From: Winslowiella toletana
GTDB lineage: Bacteria > Pseudomonadota > Gammaproteobacteria > Enterobacterales > Enterobacteriaceae
DNA: 64,000 bases
Direction: 5' to 3'
Assembly (NCBI RefSeq): GCF_017875465.1
Contig: NZ_JAGGMQ010000001.1
Span: 2,728,001 to 2,792,000 of the forward strand
In this document: positions 1-10,056 of the stretch, in pieces
How the letters are laid out: every line of letters begins with the position of its first letter
Numbering within the stretch: the stretch's first letter is position 1
Translations under genes and position numbers: made by a program
The notes under the pieces: model-generated
Told to the model about the DNA's origin: nothing
The model's input: the letters and a program-made list of their open reading frames with translations, nothing else
The model's database searches: none

Positions 1-1
1 G

Positions 2-811
2 CTTGAAGGCGAGAATATTGTGCCGCTGGCGCCGCAGCAGCGCGCAATCGGCATGGTGTTCCAGAGTTACGCGCTGTTTCCCAATATGACCGTTGAGGGC
101 AATGTCGCTTTCGGCCTGAAGATGCAGAAACTGCCAGCCAGCGAAATTCGTCAGCGTGTCGCTGAAGCGCTGGCGCTGGTGGAGCTGAATGATTATGCCC
201 GCCGCTATCCGCACCAGCTCTCTGGTGGTCAGTGCCAGCGTGTGGCGCTGGCGCGTTCGCTGGTGACACGTCCACGCCTGCTGTTACTTGATGAACCGCT
301 GTCGGCGCTGGATGCGCGTATTCGTCGCCATCTGCGCGACCAGATTCGCCGCATCCAGCGCGAGCTGAATCTCACCACCATTTTTGTTACCCACGATCAG
401 GAAGAAGCGCTGACGCTGTCCGATCGTATCGTATTGATGAATCGTGGTAAAATTGTGCAGAACGGTGGTGCCGAGGAGCTGTATACCCAGCCGGTCGATC
501 TGTTTGCCGCTGGTTTTATCGGCAACTACAACCTGATCAGCGCTGAACAGGCGGGGCAGCTGACCGGCGGCGCTTTCCGCCAGCAGGTGGCGATTCGTCC
601 GGAGTCGATTTCATTGTGCGCGCCGGAGCAGGGCGTTGCTGCGGAAATTGTCAGTCACAGCCTGCTGGGCAATGTGATTCGCTATCGCGTCCGGGTTAAA
701 GATATTGAATTATCTGTCGATGTTTTAAATCGATCGGTTGCCGATCTTCATGCCGAAGGGCAGAGGGTTGGTCTACAGTTAGATATATCGACCTTTCGCG
801 AAGTTGCATAA
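2..811 (+). CDS. ABC transporter ATP-binding protein (5' end outside window)
   Basis: ATPase subunit of an importer of the sugar/polyamine/iron/phosphonate type. The frame is open to the left edge, so the Walker A segment and true start lie outside. Visible in order are the Q-loop ([10 protein letters not shown]), the signature LSGGQCQRVALARS, Walker B LLLLDEPLSALD and the H-loop IFVTHDQEEA. A C-terminal regulatory TOBE-like domain (VAIRPESISL) follows from about residue 190. The substrate cannot be decided; ferric iron, putrescine and 2-aminoethylphosphonate importers share this layout. It is probably the last gene of an operon entering from the left, since a repeat element follows the stop codon at once. 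Confidence 0.9.
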   Translation, partial: LEGENIVPLAPQQRAIGMVFQSYALFPNMTVEGNVAFGLKMQKLPASEIRQRVAEALALVELNDYARRYPHQLSGGQCQRVALARSLVTRPRLLLLDEPLSALDARIRRHLRDQIRRIQRELNLTTIFVTHDQEEALTLSDRIVLMNRGKIVQNGGAEELYTQPVDLFAAGFIGNYNLISAEQAGQLTGGAFRQQVAIRPESISLCAPEQGVAAEIVSHSLLGNVIRYRVRVKDIELSVDVLNRSVADLHAEGQRVGLQLDISTFREVA

Positions 812-814
812 ATG

Positions 815-935
815 ACCCGTCATACTTCAAGCCGCAGGTGCGTTGGCTGCGCCTGCTCACTCCAGTCACATAGTGGTCTATGCTCCCGGAGATTCGCAGG
901 CTTGCCGCCTTCCTGCGACTCGAATTATTTAGGGT
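815..935. repeat. Dispersed ~125-bp element, copy 1
   Basis: The element begins ACCCGTCATACTTCAAG and ends CGAATTATTTAGGGT, with an inner CTTGCCGCCTTCCTGCGACT segment near the right end. The same order of segments recurs at 3705-3827 and, more diverged, at 35152-35278. The ends are imperfect inverted repeats (ACCCGTCATACTTCAAG against a right end reading AGGGT), and the interior can fold. It resembles the MITE-like intergenic palindromes of enterobacteria; I cannot assign a catalogued name. Confidence 0.85.
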
Positions 936-1061
936 AACAACAAGCATAAATAGCGTGATTCACGTAATGCGAAAGGTCGGCGATGGTTTCATATGCTGTT
1001 CTTTCGCGTCAGGCAGCCAGCGTATGGAGTATTAAGCCTGACGTAAAAGGAGAACCTGGTA

Positions 1062-2687
1062 TTGCTGACCCTGCTTAATCTACTTTCCGCGATTGCCCTG
1101 CTGGTGTGGGGCACGCATATCGTGCGCACCGGCATTATGCGCGTCTATGGCGCTGATTTACGCCGCGTATTAAGCCGCAGTATTGAAAAAAAACCGATGG
1201 CGTTTCTCGCCGGTATTGGCGTCACGGCGCTGGTGCAGAGCAGTAACGCCACTACCTTGCTGGTCACGTCGTTTGTCGCGCAACAGCTGGTGGGGCTGAC
1301 GCCTGCGCTGGTGGTAGTGCTGGGCGCGGACGTCGGTACGGCGCTGATGGCGCGTATCCTGACCTTTGATCTCTCGTGGCTGTCGCCGCTGTTTATCTTT
1401 TTTGGCGTAGTATTTTTCCTTGGCCGTAAGCAGTCGCGCGCCGGGCAGCTGGGTCGCGTCAGCATCGGGCTGGGTCTGATTCTGCTGGCGTTGCAGCTGA
1501 TTGTCGCCGCGGCGCGTCCCATCACCGAGGCGTCCGGCGTGCAGGTGATTTTCTCCTCACTGACCGGCGATATTATGCTGGATGCGCTGATTGGCGCGGT
1601 ATTCGCGATTATCAGTTACTCCAGTCTGGCGGCGGTACTGATTACCGCCACCCTGACGGCGACCGGGGTGATCTCGTTCCAGGTGGCGCTCTGCCTGGTG
1701 GTTGGCGCTAATCTCGGCAGCGGCATGCTGGCGATGCTGAATAACAGTACTTCTAATGCTGACGGCAAACGTGTGGCGCTCGGCAGCCTGCTGTTTAAAT
1801 TTATTGGCTGTCTGGCGGTGCTGCCGTTTATCCATGTGCTGGCGCCGTTGCTGGATAAGCTGCCGGTCAATGATGAAGAGCTGGTGATCTTTTTCCACGT
1901 ATTCTACAACCTGATCCGCTGCGTGGTGATGGTGCCGTTTGCTGAACCGATGGCGCGGCTATGCCAGCGCTTAATCCGCGATGAGCCGGAAACCGATCTG
2001 CGTCTGAAGCCTAAACACCTGGATACCAGCGCGCTGGACACCCCGGCGTTAGCGCTGGCCAATGCTGCGCGCGAAACCCTTCGCATGGGCGATGTGCTGG
2101 AACAGATGATGAGCAGTTTTAATAAGGTGATCCACGGCGCGCCACGCGAAGAGCGCGAGGTGCGTCGGCTGGATGATGATGTTGATGTGTTGTATACCGC
2201 GATCAAACTCTATCTGGCGCAGATGCCAAAAGAGGATCTGGCGGAAGAGGATTCGCGGCGCTGGGCGGAAATTATTGAGATGGCGCTAAACCTTGAGCAG
2301 GCGGGTGACATTATTGAGCGTATGAGCGGCGATGTGGCGGATAAATCGCTGGCCACTAAGCGGCCATTCTCAGCGGATGGCTTGCAGGAGCTGGAAACGC
2401 TGCAGGAGCAGTTGCTGAATAATCTGCGGCTGGCGCTGTCGGTATTTTTATCGCGTGATATCACCAGCGCGAAGCGGTTACGCCGTTCGAAACATCGTTT
2501 CCGCATTACCAACCGGCGTTATTCTCACGCCCATGTTGATCGTCTGCATCAGCAGAATGTGCAGAGTATCGAAACCAGTTCCCTGCATTTAGGGTTGCTG
2601 GGCGATATGAAGCGTCTGAATTCGCTGTTCTGCGCGGTGGCTTACGGTGTGCTGGAACAGCCGGATGATGACCGGGATGATGAGTAA
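1062..2687 (+). CDS. yjbB: Na+/phosphate cotransporter family protein YjbB
   Basis: Inner-membrane transporter of the NptA/PNaS family; E. coli YjbB exports phosphate. The protein has 541 residues. The first ~310 form the membrane domain with the two inverted PNaS repeats (VQSSNATT near residue 58, a second half near 180-230). The C-terminal ~200 residues are a PhoU-like helical domain. The start is TTG, preceded by AAGGAG at 1047-1052, and the N-terminus MLTLLNLLSAIALLVWGTHIV matches the E. coli family start. It stands alone between a repeat element and a palindrome pair. The uncommon start codon is the only oddity. Confidence 0.95.
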   Translation: MLTLLNLLSAIALLVWGTHIVRTGIMRVYGADLRRVLSRSIEKKPMAFLAGIGVTALVQSSNATTLLVTSFVAQQLVGLTPALVVVLGADVGTALMARILTFDLSWLSPLFIFFGVVFFLGRKQSRAGQLGRVSIGLGLILLALQLIVAAARPITEASGVQVIFSSLTGDIMLDALIGAVFAIISYSSLAAVLITATLTATGVISFQVALCLVVGANLGSGMLAMLNNSTSNADGKRVALGSLLFKFIGCLAVLPFIHVLAPLLDKLPVNDEELVIFFHVFYNLIRCVVMVPFAEPMARLCQRLIRDEPETDLRLKPKHLDTSALDTPALALANAARETLRMGDVLEQMMSSFNKVIHGAPREEREVRRLDDDVDVLYTAIKLYLAQMPKEDLAEEDSRRWAEIIEMALNLEQAGDIIERMSGDVADKSLATKRPFSADGLQELETLQEQLLNNLRLALSVFLSRDITSAKRLRRSKHRFRITNRRYSHAHVDRLHQQNVQSIETSSLHLGLLGDMKRLNSLFCAVAYGVLEQPDDDRDDE

Positions 2688-2705
2688 TCGTAGCCTTTAC
2701 GACAC

Positions 2706-2764
2706 GGGCGGCGGGAACGCCGCCCCTACATTACCTGTAGGGGAGCCGTTTTCGGCTCCCCTGT
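2706..2764. repeat. REP-like palindrome pair after yjbB
   Basis: Two hairpins stand back to back between the convergent genes yjbB and panS. The first (2706-2730) is the GGGCGGCGGGAACGCCGCCC type followed by CTACA. The second (2738-2761) is GGGGAGCCG-TTTT-CGGCTCCCC, flanked by TGTA on both sides. The TGTAGGGG/CCCCTACA edge is shared with other units in this window. Together they could act as a bidirectional transcription stop. Confidence 0.85.
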
Positions 2765-2774
2765 ATCGCTGATA

Positions 2775-3692
2775 TTACTTCTTCTTGATCGGTTTACCGG
2801 ACCAGTAACCCGCCAGCAGTGAGCCGGAAAGGTTATGCCATACCGAGAACAGCGCGCCAGGCAGTGCCGCCAGCGGCGAGAAGTAGAGCTTGCCGAGCGT
2901 GGCGGCGAGGCCGGAGTTCTGCATACCCACTTCCAGCGCCAGCGTACGGCAGGTGGATTCATCAAAGCCAAACAGCTTGCCACCCCAGTAACCGCCAAGC
3001 AGACCAATGGCGTTATGCAGCATCACCGCGGCAATCACCACCAGACCCACCGAGCCGATAAAGCCCTGGCTACCGGCCACCACCGCACTGATAATCAGCA
3101 GAATGCAGACCATCGAAAACGCGGGCAGATACGGCTCAACACGCTTCACCACGCCATTCATGGTGTGATGAATAATCAGGCCGAGAGTAATCGGGATTAG
3201 CACGATTTTTACGATACTCAGCAGCATGCCAACCACATCCACCTGAATATGCGTATCAACATAGAAACGCGTCAGCAGTGGCGTGGCAACCACACCGACC
3301 AGCGCCGATACCGAGGAGATGGTTACCGATAACGCCACATCACCTTTCGCCAGGTAGATCATCACGTTAGAAGCGGTGCCACTGGCCACGCTACCCACCA
3401 GAATCATACCGGCGGAGAGATCCGGTGGCATATGGAACAGTTTTGCCAGCGCCCATGCTGCCAGCGGCATCACCAGATAGTGCAGGAACGTACCGGCAAT
3501 TACCGGCGCCGGACGGGTCAGTACGCGCTTAAAGTCACCGATATTTAGCGTTACGCCCATACCGAACATAATCAGCATCAGCAGCCAGCTGACCCACGGG
3601 CCAATGGCGAGAAAAGTACCAGGGGAATAGTAAGCGGCAACAGAGAGCAGTACTGCCCACAGCGGGAACAGTCGGGTAATTTTGGCGAGCAT
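2775..3692 (-). CDS. panS: Pantothenate precursor transporter, bile acid:sodium symporter family (PanS)
   Basis: Inner-membrane carrier of the BASS family. The sequence closely follows Salmonella PanS, which moves ketopantoate, pantoate and pantothenate. It has 305 residues and about nine hydrophobic helices. Family motifs are [15 protein letters not shown] near residue 45 and [22 protein letters not shown] near 240-260. The reading frame continues upstream to 3716, but ATG at 3692 is preferred: AAGGAAGG stands just upstream, the sequence [12 protein letters not shown] fits the family, and the longer version would begin inside the repeat element at 3705-3827. Confidence 0.9.
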   Translation of the reverse strand: MLAKITRLFPLWAVLLSVAAYYSPGTFLAIGPWVSWLLMLIMFGMGVTLNIGDFKRVLTRPAPVIAGTFLHYLVMPLAAWALAKLFHMPPDLSAGMILVGSVASGTASNVMIYLAKGDVALSVTISSVSALVGVVATPLLTRFYVDTHIQVDVVGMLLSIVKIVLIPITLGLIIHHTMNGVVKRVEPYLPAFSMVCILLIISAVVAGSQGFIGSVGLVVIAAVMLHNAIGLLGGYWGGKLFGFDESTCRTLALEVGMQNSGLAATLGKLYFSPLAALPGALFSVWHNLSGSLLAGYWSGKPIKKK

Positions 3693-3704
3693 AGCCTTCC
3701 TTAA

Positions 3705-3827
3705 TATACCCGTCATACTTCAAGCCGCAGATGCGTTAGCTGCGCCTGCGAACCCCGGTCACATTGAACTATGCTGCCGGGATTCACCGCCTTGCCGCCT
3801 TCCTGCGACTTGAATTATTTAGGGTAT
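3705..3827. repeat. Dispersed ~125-bp element, copy 2
   Basis: Best-preserved copy, with terminal inverted repeats TATACCC / GGGTATA. It shares ACCCGTCATACTTCAAGCCG at the left and TGCCGCCTTCCTGCGACTTG plus AATTATTTAGGG at the right with copy 1. It lies between panS and lysC, both on the minus strand, so it sits in the panS upstream region and probably carries or displaces its promoter. Confidence 0.88.
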
Positions 3828-3885
3828 AACTATTGTTATTGTGTTTTTTACGTCGATGATGGGTCATCAGACCGTTTACTGATAC

Positions 3886-5241
3886 TTATTCGAACAGATT
3901 CTGATGCAGCGTGCGCACCACCTGTTCCGCATCGTTGCCCGGCACCAGGAAACAGAGGTTGTAGCTGCTGGCGCCATAACAGATCAGACGCAGGTTAAAC
4001 GGCTCCAGTACGCCAAATACCTCTTTGCCGACGCCACACGCCTGCGACAGCTTATTGCCGATAATCGCTACCAGCGCCAGATTTTCTTCCACTTCAACCC
4101 GGCACAACGAGGAGAGTTCGGTCAGCAGCGCCTGGGTGAGCAGGCCGTCACCGGAAGAGGTGGAACCGGTGGTATCCAGCGTCAGCGCCACGCTCACTTC
4201 GGAGGTAGTAATCAGATCCACCGACATATTGTGGCGCGCAAGGATATTAAACACTTCAGCGAGAAAACCGCGTGCGTGCAGCATATTCAGGCTGTGCAGC
4301 GTCAGCAGGGTCTGCTTACGGCGCAGCGCCAGCGCGCGGAACAGCGGTGGGTTACTGCTCTGGTTGCATACCATGGTGCCGCCGGCGGAAGGATCTTTGC
4401 TGGAGCCGACAAACACCGGAATATCGCTGCGTACTGCGGGCAGCAGGGTCGCCGGATGCAGCACTTTCGCACCGAAGGTGGCCATTTCCGCCGCTTCTTC
4501 AAAGGTGATCTCATCAATACGTTTGGCTGCTGGCACTACGCGTGGATCGGTGGTGTAGATCCCTGGCACATCAGTCCAGATATCAATCCGCTGCGCATGC
4601 AGCGCTTCGCCAAGCAGCGCGGCGGTGTAGTCGCTGCCGCCCCGGCCCAGCGTGGTGGTACGGCCCTGGCTTTCACTGCCAATAAAGCCCTGAGTGACAA
4701 TCAGCGCTTTTTCAATACGCGGCTGCAGCTGGCTGAGGGTCAGTTCTGACAGCAGGGTGACATTCGGCTCGGCACGGCCAAAACGGTCATTGGTGCGCAT
4801 TACTTTGCGTACGTCAAACCACTCTGAAGCGACGTTACGCTCGCGCAGCACTTCCACAAACAGCAGGCTCGACATCAGTTCGCCATGGCTGACCAGTTCG
4901 TCGGTCAGAGCGGTTGAGGTCGCCAGCGCGGCGGCTTCCGACAGCATCGCGATATTCTCGATCATGCGATCGATTTCGTCACGAATCACCGCCGGTTGTT
5001 GCAGGCGTTCGATAATCGCGTACTGAATACGGCGCAGTTCATCCAGCTGAAGCGCACGCTGTTGCGGCGGCAGACCTTCAGACAGGGAAACCAGCAGGTT
5101 GGTGACGCCAGCAGAGGCGGACAGGACCACCAGACGCACATTGGCGTCGGACAGCACCACATCGGCGCTGCGGTTCATGGCGGTAAAGTCGGCAACGCTG
5201 GTGCCGCCAAATTTGGCCACGATAAGATCAGATTGGGACAT
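3886..5241 (-). CDS. lysC: Lysine-sensitive aspartokinase III
   Basis: Phosphorylates L-aspartate in the first step of the lysine, threonine, methionine and diaminopimelate pathway; the family enzyme is inhibited by lysine. The protein has 451 residues: kinase domain with KFGGTS at residues 10-15 and RTTTLGRGGSDYTAALL near 200, then two ACT domains from about 300 (TLHSLNMLHARGFLAEVF; VEENLALVAIIGNKLSQ). ATG at 5241 is preferred to an in-frame GTG at 5250 because GAGG lies only two bases before the GTG but 11 before the ATG, and the shorter form matches E. coli LysC. A lysine riboswitch leader precedes it. Confidence 0.96.
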   Translation of the reverse strand: MSQSDLIVAKFGGTSVADFTAMNRSADVVLSDANVRLVVLSASAGVTNLLVSLSEGLPPQQRALQLDELRRIQYAIIERLQQPAVIRDEIDRMIENIAMLSEAAALATSTALTDELVSHGELMSSLLFVEVLRERNVASEWFDVRKVMRTNDRFGRAEPNVTLLSELTLSQLQPRIEKALIVTQGFIGSESQGRTTTLGRGGSDYTAALLGEALHAQRIDIWTDVPGIYTTDPRVVPAAKRIDEITFEEAAEMATFGAKVLHPATLLPAVRSDIPVFVGSSKDPSAGGTMVCNQSSNPPLFRALALRRKQTLLTLHSLNMLHARGFLAEVFNILARHNMSVDLITTSEVSVALTLDTTGSTSSGDGLLTQALLTELSSLCRVEVEENLALVAIIGNKLSQACGVGKEVFGVLEPFNLRLICYGASSYNLCFLVPGNDAEQVVRTLHQNLFE

Positions 5242-5334
5242 TACATTCACTGCCTCGTGTCAGGATACATTTTCAGCCTTGGCACAAGGGAAGAGCGGGA
5301 AACGGGGCAGACGTAGAAAAGATTGACTACGATA

Positions 5335-5552
5335 CACCCAGAAGCGCCCCACCTTGCCGACCGTCCGCATGCCGGACGATCCTGGTGACAACCCAGAGGA
5401 TTCAGCCCCTGCGGTCGATATGCCGCACTCCGCATGCGTCATACCTCGGCGTCGCACCCCCTTATGTGTCTTCATCGGATACGGTTCCTCCGACACACTA
5501 CCTGGGCGACGCGCCTCTTCTGGCTTGCGCACGGGTGCGCAAGTAGTGCGTG
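5335..5552 (-). promoter_or_regulatory. Lysine riboswitch (L box) in the lysC leader
   Basis: On the minus strand the leader carries the landmarks of the enterobacterial lysC L box in the right order: a GCGCAnnnnnTGCGC hairpin, GCCAGAAGAGGCGCG, GGAGGAACC, AAGGGGGTGCGACGCCGAGG, CAGGGGCTGAATCCTCTGGG, TTGTCACCAG, and a closing CGCTTCTGGGTG that pairs with the early CCAGAAG. About 95 bases then separate it from lysC. In E. coli this element lowers lysC expression when lysine binds. Short open frames within it are not genes. Confidence 0.93.
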
Positions 5553-5596
5553 AAATATCCCGGTTTCTGGCTTCGCTGTCAACGGTTGGCGGGTGA

Positions 5597-7384
5597 TCAA
5601 TTTTCATTTTGCACCAGCGCAATCAAGGTGCACGGCAGTTCCGGCGGCTTTTCCGCCACAATCCTCATTAACGCGCCTTTTTCCGGCAGGGCAAACAGCG
5701 GAATCACCCCTCTGTTTTTTTCCAGGTACTCCAGCCAGCCGAAATTCTCATTCAGCCGCGTCGCTTTAATGGTGGCGCCGTTTGCCAGCAGGCTGCTGAG
5801 ATGGCTGTAAGTCTGCTGATGACCAAACAGATTCTCCTGCCGGTGGAAGCGCGCGCTTTCGCGATCGCCACGACTGCGCAGCGCTGCGCCGGAACGAATC
5901 GCCGCCACTTTCTCTTTGCCGAAAATATGGCTGAAGTGATATACCGCCAGCGCGTTCTGATGGCGATTGGGTGACAGCGCCAGCACCTGCGCGGTATCGT
6001 TCAGGTTGAGGAAGTTCTCGGCATATTCCGACCAGGCGTTACCGTACCAGGCGGCTAATCCCTCCATTCGCGCCTGGCGGTAATACTCCCAGCTGCTGTC
6101 AGTCAGCAGCACCGGAATATCCAGGCGTTTTAGCGCCACGGCCAGCGCCCGCGCCACGCTGTTGGCGCCAATAATCAGCACGCCACGCGGCTGCTGCTGG
6201 CGCACGCGCAGCCAGCGCGCCAGTGCGGTGCTGGTCAGGCTCTGCAGCACCACCGTACCGATAATCACCGCGAACACCACCGTCACCAGACGGTCGGCGC
6301 CCTGATAACCGCTGCGCTGTAAGGTGAGGGCAAACAGCGAGCTGACGGCTGCCGCCACAATACCGCGCGGCGCAATCCAGCTTAGTAACAGCCGGTCACG
6401 CCAGGGCAGGCTGGAGCCATATGTGGATACGGCGATACAGAGTGGACGCGCCACCAGTTGCACAATCACCAGCAGCGCCAGCAACGGCCAGCCCAGCGCC
6501 AGCAGGGCATGAATATCCAGACGCGCCGCCAGAATAATAAACAGCGCGGAAATCAGCAGCGCCGAAAGCTCTTCCTTGAAAGCAATAATATCGCTGAGAT
6601 CCACATCGCGCATATTTGCCAGCCAGATGCCCATTACCGTCACCGTCAGCAGGCCTGATTCATCGGCCAGCGCATTCGACAGGCCAAAACCGGTCAGCAT
6701 AATCGCCAGTACGGCAAAGTTTTGCAGATAACCTGGCAGCAGCACCCGTTTAAGAATATTACCGACCAGCCAGCCAAACAGCGCACCGACAATCAAACCG
6801 ACCGCCACGGTAAGGCCTAAAGTCCAGAACAGGTGCGTTAACGATTCAGCATGCTGACGCAGCACAATGAATTCAAATACCAGTAGTGTGAAGATAGCGC
6901 CCACGGGATCGATAACGATGCCTTCCCAGCGCAAAACCTGATTTATCGCCGCGTTGGGACGCACCACTCGCATCAGCGGCGCAATCACTGTCGGCCCGGT
7001 CACCACGGTAACCGCGCCGACCAGCGCCGCCAGTTCAGGAGGAAAGTGCAGCAAGGCCCAGCAGGAGAGGCTAATCACCAGGAAAGTGACCAGCATGCCG
7101 ACAGTGAGCAGATTACGCACTACGCCGCCAAGGCCACGGATTTCATCCACTCGCAGGGTTAACGCCCCTTCGAACAGGATAATCGCCACCGACAGCGAAA
7201 CCAGCGGAAACAGCAGATCGCCAAACAGCAGATCGGGTTGCAAAACACCGGTGACCGGCCCCAGCATTATGCCGAAAATCAGCAGCGGCAAAATCGCTGG
7301 CAGGCGCAACAGCCATGCGATCCACTGCGCGGCGAGCGAGCTGAGGCCAATGATCACCAGCAGCAGTGGGGGAGTTAACGTCAT
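5597..7384 (-). CDS. Na+/H+ antiporter (CPA1/NhaP-like) with C-terminal Rossmann-like domain
   Basis: Inner-membrane cation:proton antiporter, probably for Na+ or K+ homeostasis. It has 595 residues: about twelve membrane helices to residue ~395, with the CPA signatures FEGALTL and GPTVIAPL and the ion-site region WEGIVIDPVGA. A cytoplasmic TrkA-N-like nucleotide-binding domain begins VLIIGANSVARALAVALKR near residue 400. ATG at 7384 has AAAGGA eight bases upstream, while an upstream in-frame ATG at 7417 lacks a ribosome site. The gene is inserted between lysC and pgi relative to E. coli. The transported ion is unproven. Confidence 0.88.
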   Translation of the reverse strand: MTLTPPLLLVIIGLSSLAAQWIAWLLRLPAILPLLIFGIMLGPVTGVLQPDLLFGDLLFPLVSLSVAIILFEGALTLRVDEIRGLGGVVRNLLTVGMLVTFLVISLSCWALLHFPPELAALVGAVTVVTGPTVIAPLMRVVRPNAAINQVLRWEGIVIDPVGAIFTLLVFEFIVLRQHAESLTHLFWTLGLTVAVGLIVGALFGWLVGNILKRVLLPGYLQNFAVLAIMLTGFGLSNALADESGLLTVTVMGIWLANMRDVDLSDIIAFKEELSALLISALFIILAARLDIHALLALGWPLLALLVIVQLVARPLCIAVSTYGSSLPWRDRLLLSWIAPRGIVAAAVSSLFALTLQRSGYQGADRLVTVVFAVIIGTVVLQSLTSTALARWLRVRQQQPRGVLIIGANSVARALAVALKRLDIPVLLTDSSWEYYRQARMEGLAAWYGNAWSEYAENFLNLNDTAQVLALSPNRHQNALAVYHFSHIFGKEKVAAIRSGAALRSRGDRESARFHRQENLFGHQQTYSHLSSLLANGATIKATRLNENFGWLEYLEKNRGVIPLFALPEKGALMRIVAEKPPELPCTLIALVQNEN

Positions 7385-7603
7385 AATTTTTTTCCTTTCG
7401 GCGACAAGAGTGTTCATACTGAAACGCTGTGCGGCAATCAGTACCGCAGCCTGAATTATAATTAGCCCCGGGCAAAAGCCAGCATCATCGCGGCATTAAA
7501 CCATAGCCGTAACCTGTTGCAGTAAAAGGAGAGTCGATCTCTCTGCGCAGGTAAGATGGCGTCCGGTCTGAATTACGGTTCTTAAATAAAAAAGAGTGTT
7601 GCT

Positions 7604-9250
7604 ATGAAAAATATCAATCCGACACAAACCGCTGCCTGGCAGGCACTGCAGCAGCATTTTGAACAGATGAAAGATGTTCAAATCGCCGATCTGTTTGCCA
7701 ACGATGGCGATCGTTTTGCGAAATTCTCTGCCACCTTTAACGATCAGATGCTGGTGGATTTCTCAAAAAACCGCATTACCAGTGAAACCCTCGACAAGCT
7801 GCAGGCATTGGCCACGGAGACCGATCTGCAGGGCGCGATTAAATCGATGTTTGCCGGTGAAAAGATCAACCGCACTGAAGAGCGCGCGGTGCTGCATGTT
7901 GCGCTGCGTAACCGCAGCAATACCCCAATCCTGGTGGATGGCAAAGATGTGATGCCGGAAGTCAATGCGGTGCTGGCGAAGATGAAAGCTTTCTCTGCGC
8001 GCATTATCAGCGGCGACTGGAAAGGTTATACCGGTAAACCGATTACTGATGTCGTTAATATCGGTATTGGCGGCTCCGACCTCGGGCCGTTTATGGTTAC
8101 CGAAGCGCTGCGTCCGTATAAAAACCACCTGAATATGCATTTTGTCTCCAACGTTGACGGCACCCATATTGCTGAAACGCTGAAGAATGTCGATCCGGAA
8201 ACCACTCTGTTCCTGGTGGCGTCAAAAACCTTTACCACGCAGGAAACTATGACCAACGCCCACAGCGCGCGTGACTGGTTCCTGGCGACTGCGGGCGACA
8301 GCGCGCATGTGGCGAAACACTTTGCGGCGCTCTCCACCAACGGTAAAGCCGTCGGCGAGTTCGGCATTGATACCGCCAATATGTTCGAATTCTGGGACTG
8401 GGTCGGTGGCCGTTACTCACTGTGGTCGGCGATTGGCCTGTCGATTATCCTCTCCGTCGGCTATGACAACTTTGAGCAGCTGCTGAGCGGCGCACATGCG
8501 ATGGATAAACACTTCGCCGAGACGCCAGCGGAGAAAAATCTGCCGGTGCTGCTGGCGTTGATCGGTATCTGGTACAACAACTTCTTCGGCGCTGAAACTG
8601 AAGCGATTCTGCCGTACGACCAGTATATGCACCGTTTTGCCGCCTATTTCCAGCAGGGAAATATGGAGTCCAACGGTAAGTATGTCGATCGCACCGGTGC
8701 GCCCGTCAGCTATCAGACCGGTCCGATTATCTGGGGTGAGCCAGGCACCAATGGTCAGCACGCGTTCTATCAGCTGATTCATCAGGGCACCAAGCTGATT
8801 CCATGTGACTTTATCGCCCCGGCGATTAGCCACAATCCCCTTAGCGATCATCATGCCAAGCTGCTGTCGAACTTCTTTGCTCAGACCGAAGCGCTGGCGT
8901 TTGGTAAGTCGCGTGAAGTGGTAGAGAAAGAGTTTGCGGATGCGGGTAAAGATGCGCAGTCGGTCGAACATGTCGCGCCATTTAAAGTGTTTGAAGGCAA
9001 CCGTCCGACTAACTCTATCCTGCTGCGTGATATCACCCCATTCAGCCTTGGGGCGTTAATTGCGCTGTATGAGCACAAAATCTTTACCCAGGGGGCAATT
9101 CTCAACATCTTCACCTTCGATCAGTGGGGTGTGGAGCTGGGTAAACAGCTGGCAAACCGTATTCTGCCTGAACTGGGTGGCACTGAGTCAGTCAGCAGTC
9201 ATGACAGCTCAACTAACGGTTTGATTAACCGCTATAAATCCTGGCGTTAA
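7604..9250 (+). CDS. pgi: Glucose-6-phosphate isomerase
   Basis: Interconverts glucose 6-phosphate and fructose 6-phosphate in cytosolic glycolysis and gluconeogenesis. At 548 residues it is one residue from the E. coli enzyme. Landmarks are the SIS-domain stretch [18 protein letters not shown] near residue 150, [20 protein letters not shown] near 265, the histidine-bearing [16 protein letters not shown] near 380, and the catalytic-lysine segment [16 protein letters not shown] near 505. It is monocistronic, with a strong hairpin just downstream. Confidence 0.98.
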   Translation: MKNINPTQTAAWQALQQHFEQMKDVQIADLFANDGDRFAKFSATFNDQMLVDFSKNRITSETLDKLQALATETDLQGAIKSMFAGEKINRTEERAVLHVALRNRSNTPILVDGKDVMPEVNAVLAKMKAFSARIISGDWKGYTGKPITDVVNIGIGGSDLGPFMVTEALRPYKNHLNMHFVSNVDGTHIAETLKNVDPETTLFLVASKTFTTQETMTNAHSARDWFLATAGDSAHVAKHFAALSTNGKAVGEFGIDTANMFEFWDWVGGRYSLWSAIGLSIILSVGYDNFEQLLSGAHAMDKHFAETPAEKNLPVLLALIGIWYNNFFGAETEAILPYDQYMHRFAAYFQQGNMESNGKYVDRTGAPVSYQTGPIIWGEPGTNGQHAFYQLIHQGTKLIPCDFIAPAISHNPLSDHHAKLLSNFFAQTEALAFGKSREVVEKEFADAGKDAQSVEHVAPFKVFEGNRPTNSILLRDITPFSLGALIALYEHKIFTQGAILNIFTFDQWGVELGKQLANRILPELGGTESVSSHDSSTNGLINRYKSWR

Positions 9251-9257
9251 GCCGGTC

Positions 9258-9283
9258 AGAGGGCCAGTTTTGGCTGGCCCTTC
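9258..9283 (+). terminator. Rho-independent terminator after pgi
   Basis: GGGCCAG - TTTTGG - CTGGCCC hairpin, with flanking AGAG/TTCT extending the stem, eight bases after the pgi stop. The 3' tract is short (TTCTC), so efficiency may be moderate. Confidence 0.75.
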
Positions 9284-9791
9284 TCAGCTTTCCGCTGCGC
9301 ATTTGCTGCTGCACATCTGCGATCCTCGCCACATTTTTTAGCTATTACATTGGCAAAAACGCCAGATATGGTCTGAGTTTATTCTGAAAAGTTCCACTGG
9401 CGCCCATATTTATCTCAAGATTATTCTGAATCGCTCTATGCTTTGCTGGTACGGTTTTGCGATGCTTTATCCCGTAAATGATTGATTGTTAGCAATAATT
9501 ATCAATCACCCTGCATTTCTGCACCTTTCTGGTAATAATCTCAGTTAAAAACGACAAATCAGATGATTATGCTGATATATTGTTTGTTTTTGTAATTAAC
9601 TGTCGTTAAATCCTAATGACAGGTGTCAAGTTGTTAATAATTGCTGTTTTGATACCATATCAGCCCGCGCTAACCTGCTGTTTTGTCCCCACTCTCCCCC
9701 CTGATTTCTGGTAATTGGTTGCCCTATACTGGAGTGGCCCAGAATCCATCCGGGCAAGTTGTCCATTCATCTAATGAAGGGAATGTTAGTT
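9284..9791 (+). promoter_or_regulatory. AT-rich upstream region of yjbEFGH with RcsB-like site
   Basis: About 500 bases without a gene. E. coli yjbEFGH is under Rcs control. CAAGATTATTCTGA at 9416-9429 differs at few positions from the Rcs-type box AAGAATATTCTTA, and a second TTTATTCTGA lies near 9378. TATACT at 9725-9730 is a plausible -10 with no good -35, as expected of an activated promoter. The region is unusually rich in A+T and in TTAATAAT-like runs. The Rcs assignment rests on pattern only. Confidence 0.4.
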
Positions 9792-10040
9792 ATGAAAAAA
9801 GTCTTATGTGCTACTGCAGCCATAATGTACTTCGCTGCTGCCTCCGCCGCTTTTGCTGCGCCAGGTGATGCAGGTGAAGCAGCCGGTGCTGAAGCGGGCG
9901 CTATGTCCGCCGGTGCATCTACGGCTGTCGGTATTGGTGCGCTTGGCGCGTTGGTGGGTGTCGCTTTAGCCGCCTCTGGCGGCGGTGACGGTTCAAATAC
10001 CGGTACAACAACCACAACCACGACGAGCACAACTCGTTAA
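9792..10040 (+). CDS. yjbE: Exopolysaccharide operon small secreted protein YjbE
   Basis: First gene of the yjbEFGH operon, a homologue group of gfcABCD linked to production of an extracellular polysaccharide. It encodes 82 residues: a signal peptide ([22 protein letters not shown]), a Gly/Ala-rich middle, and a C-terminal tail GGGDGSNTG followed by a run of seven threonines, as in E. coli YjbE. ATG at 9792 fits the signal peptide. An inverted repeat with a T-run separates it from yjbF. Its molecular role is unknown. Confidence 0.9.
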   Translation: MKKVLCATAAIMYFAAASAAFAAPGDAGEAAGAEAGAMSAGASTAVGIGALGALVGVALAASGGGDGSNTGTTTTTTTSTTR

Positions 10041-10056
10041 GCTGGTTCAATTAATC

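Noticed and set aside
3904..4749. Long open frame antisense to lysC
   Set aside because: It lies wholly opposite a well-conserved aspartokinase gene, has no ribosome site and its protein resembles no family; it is a by-product of G+C-rich codon use.
5260..5622. 120-codon frame upstream of lysC
   Set aside because: It coincides with the lysine riboswitch, whose RNA structure explains the sequence conservation.
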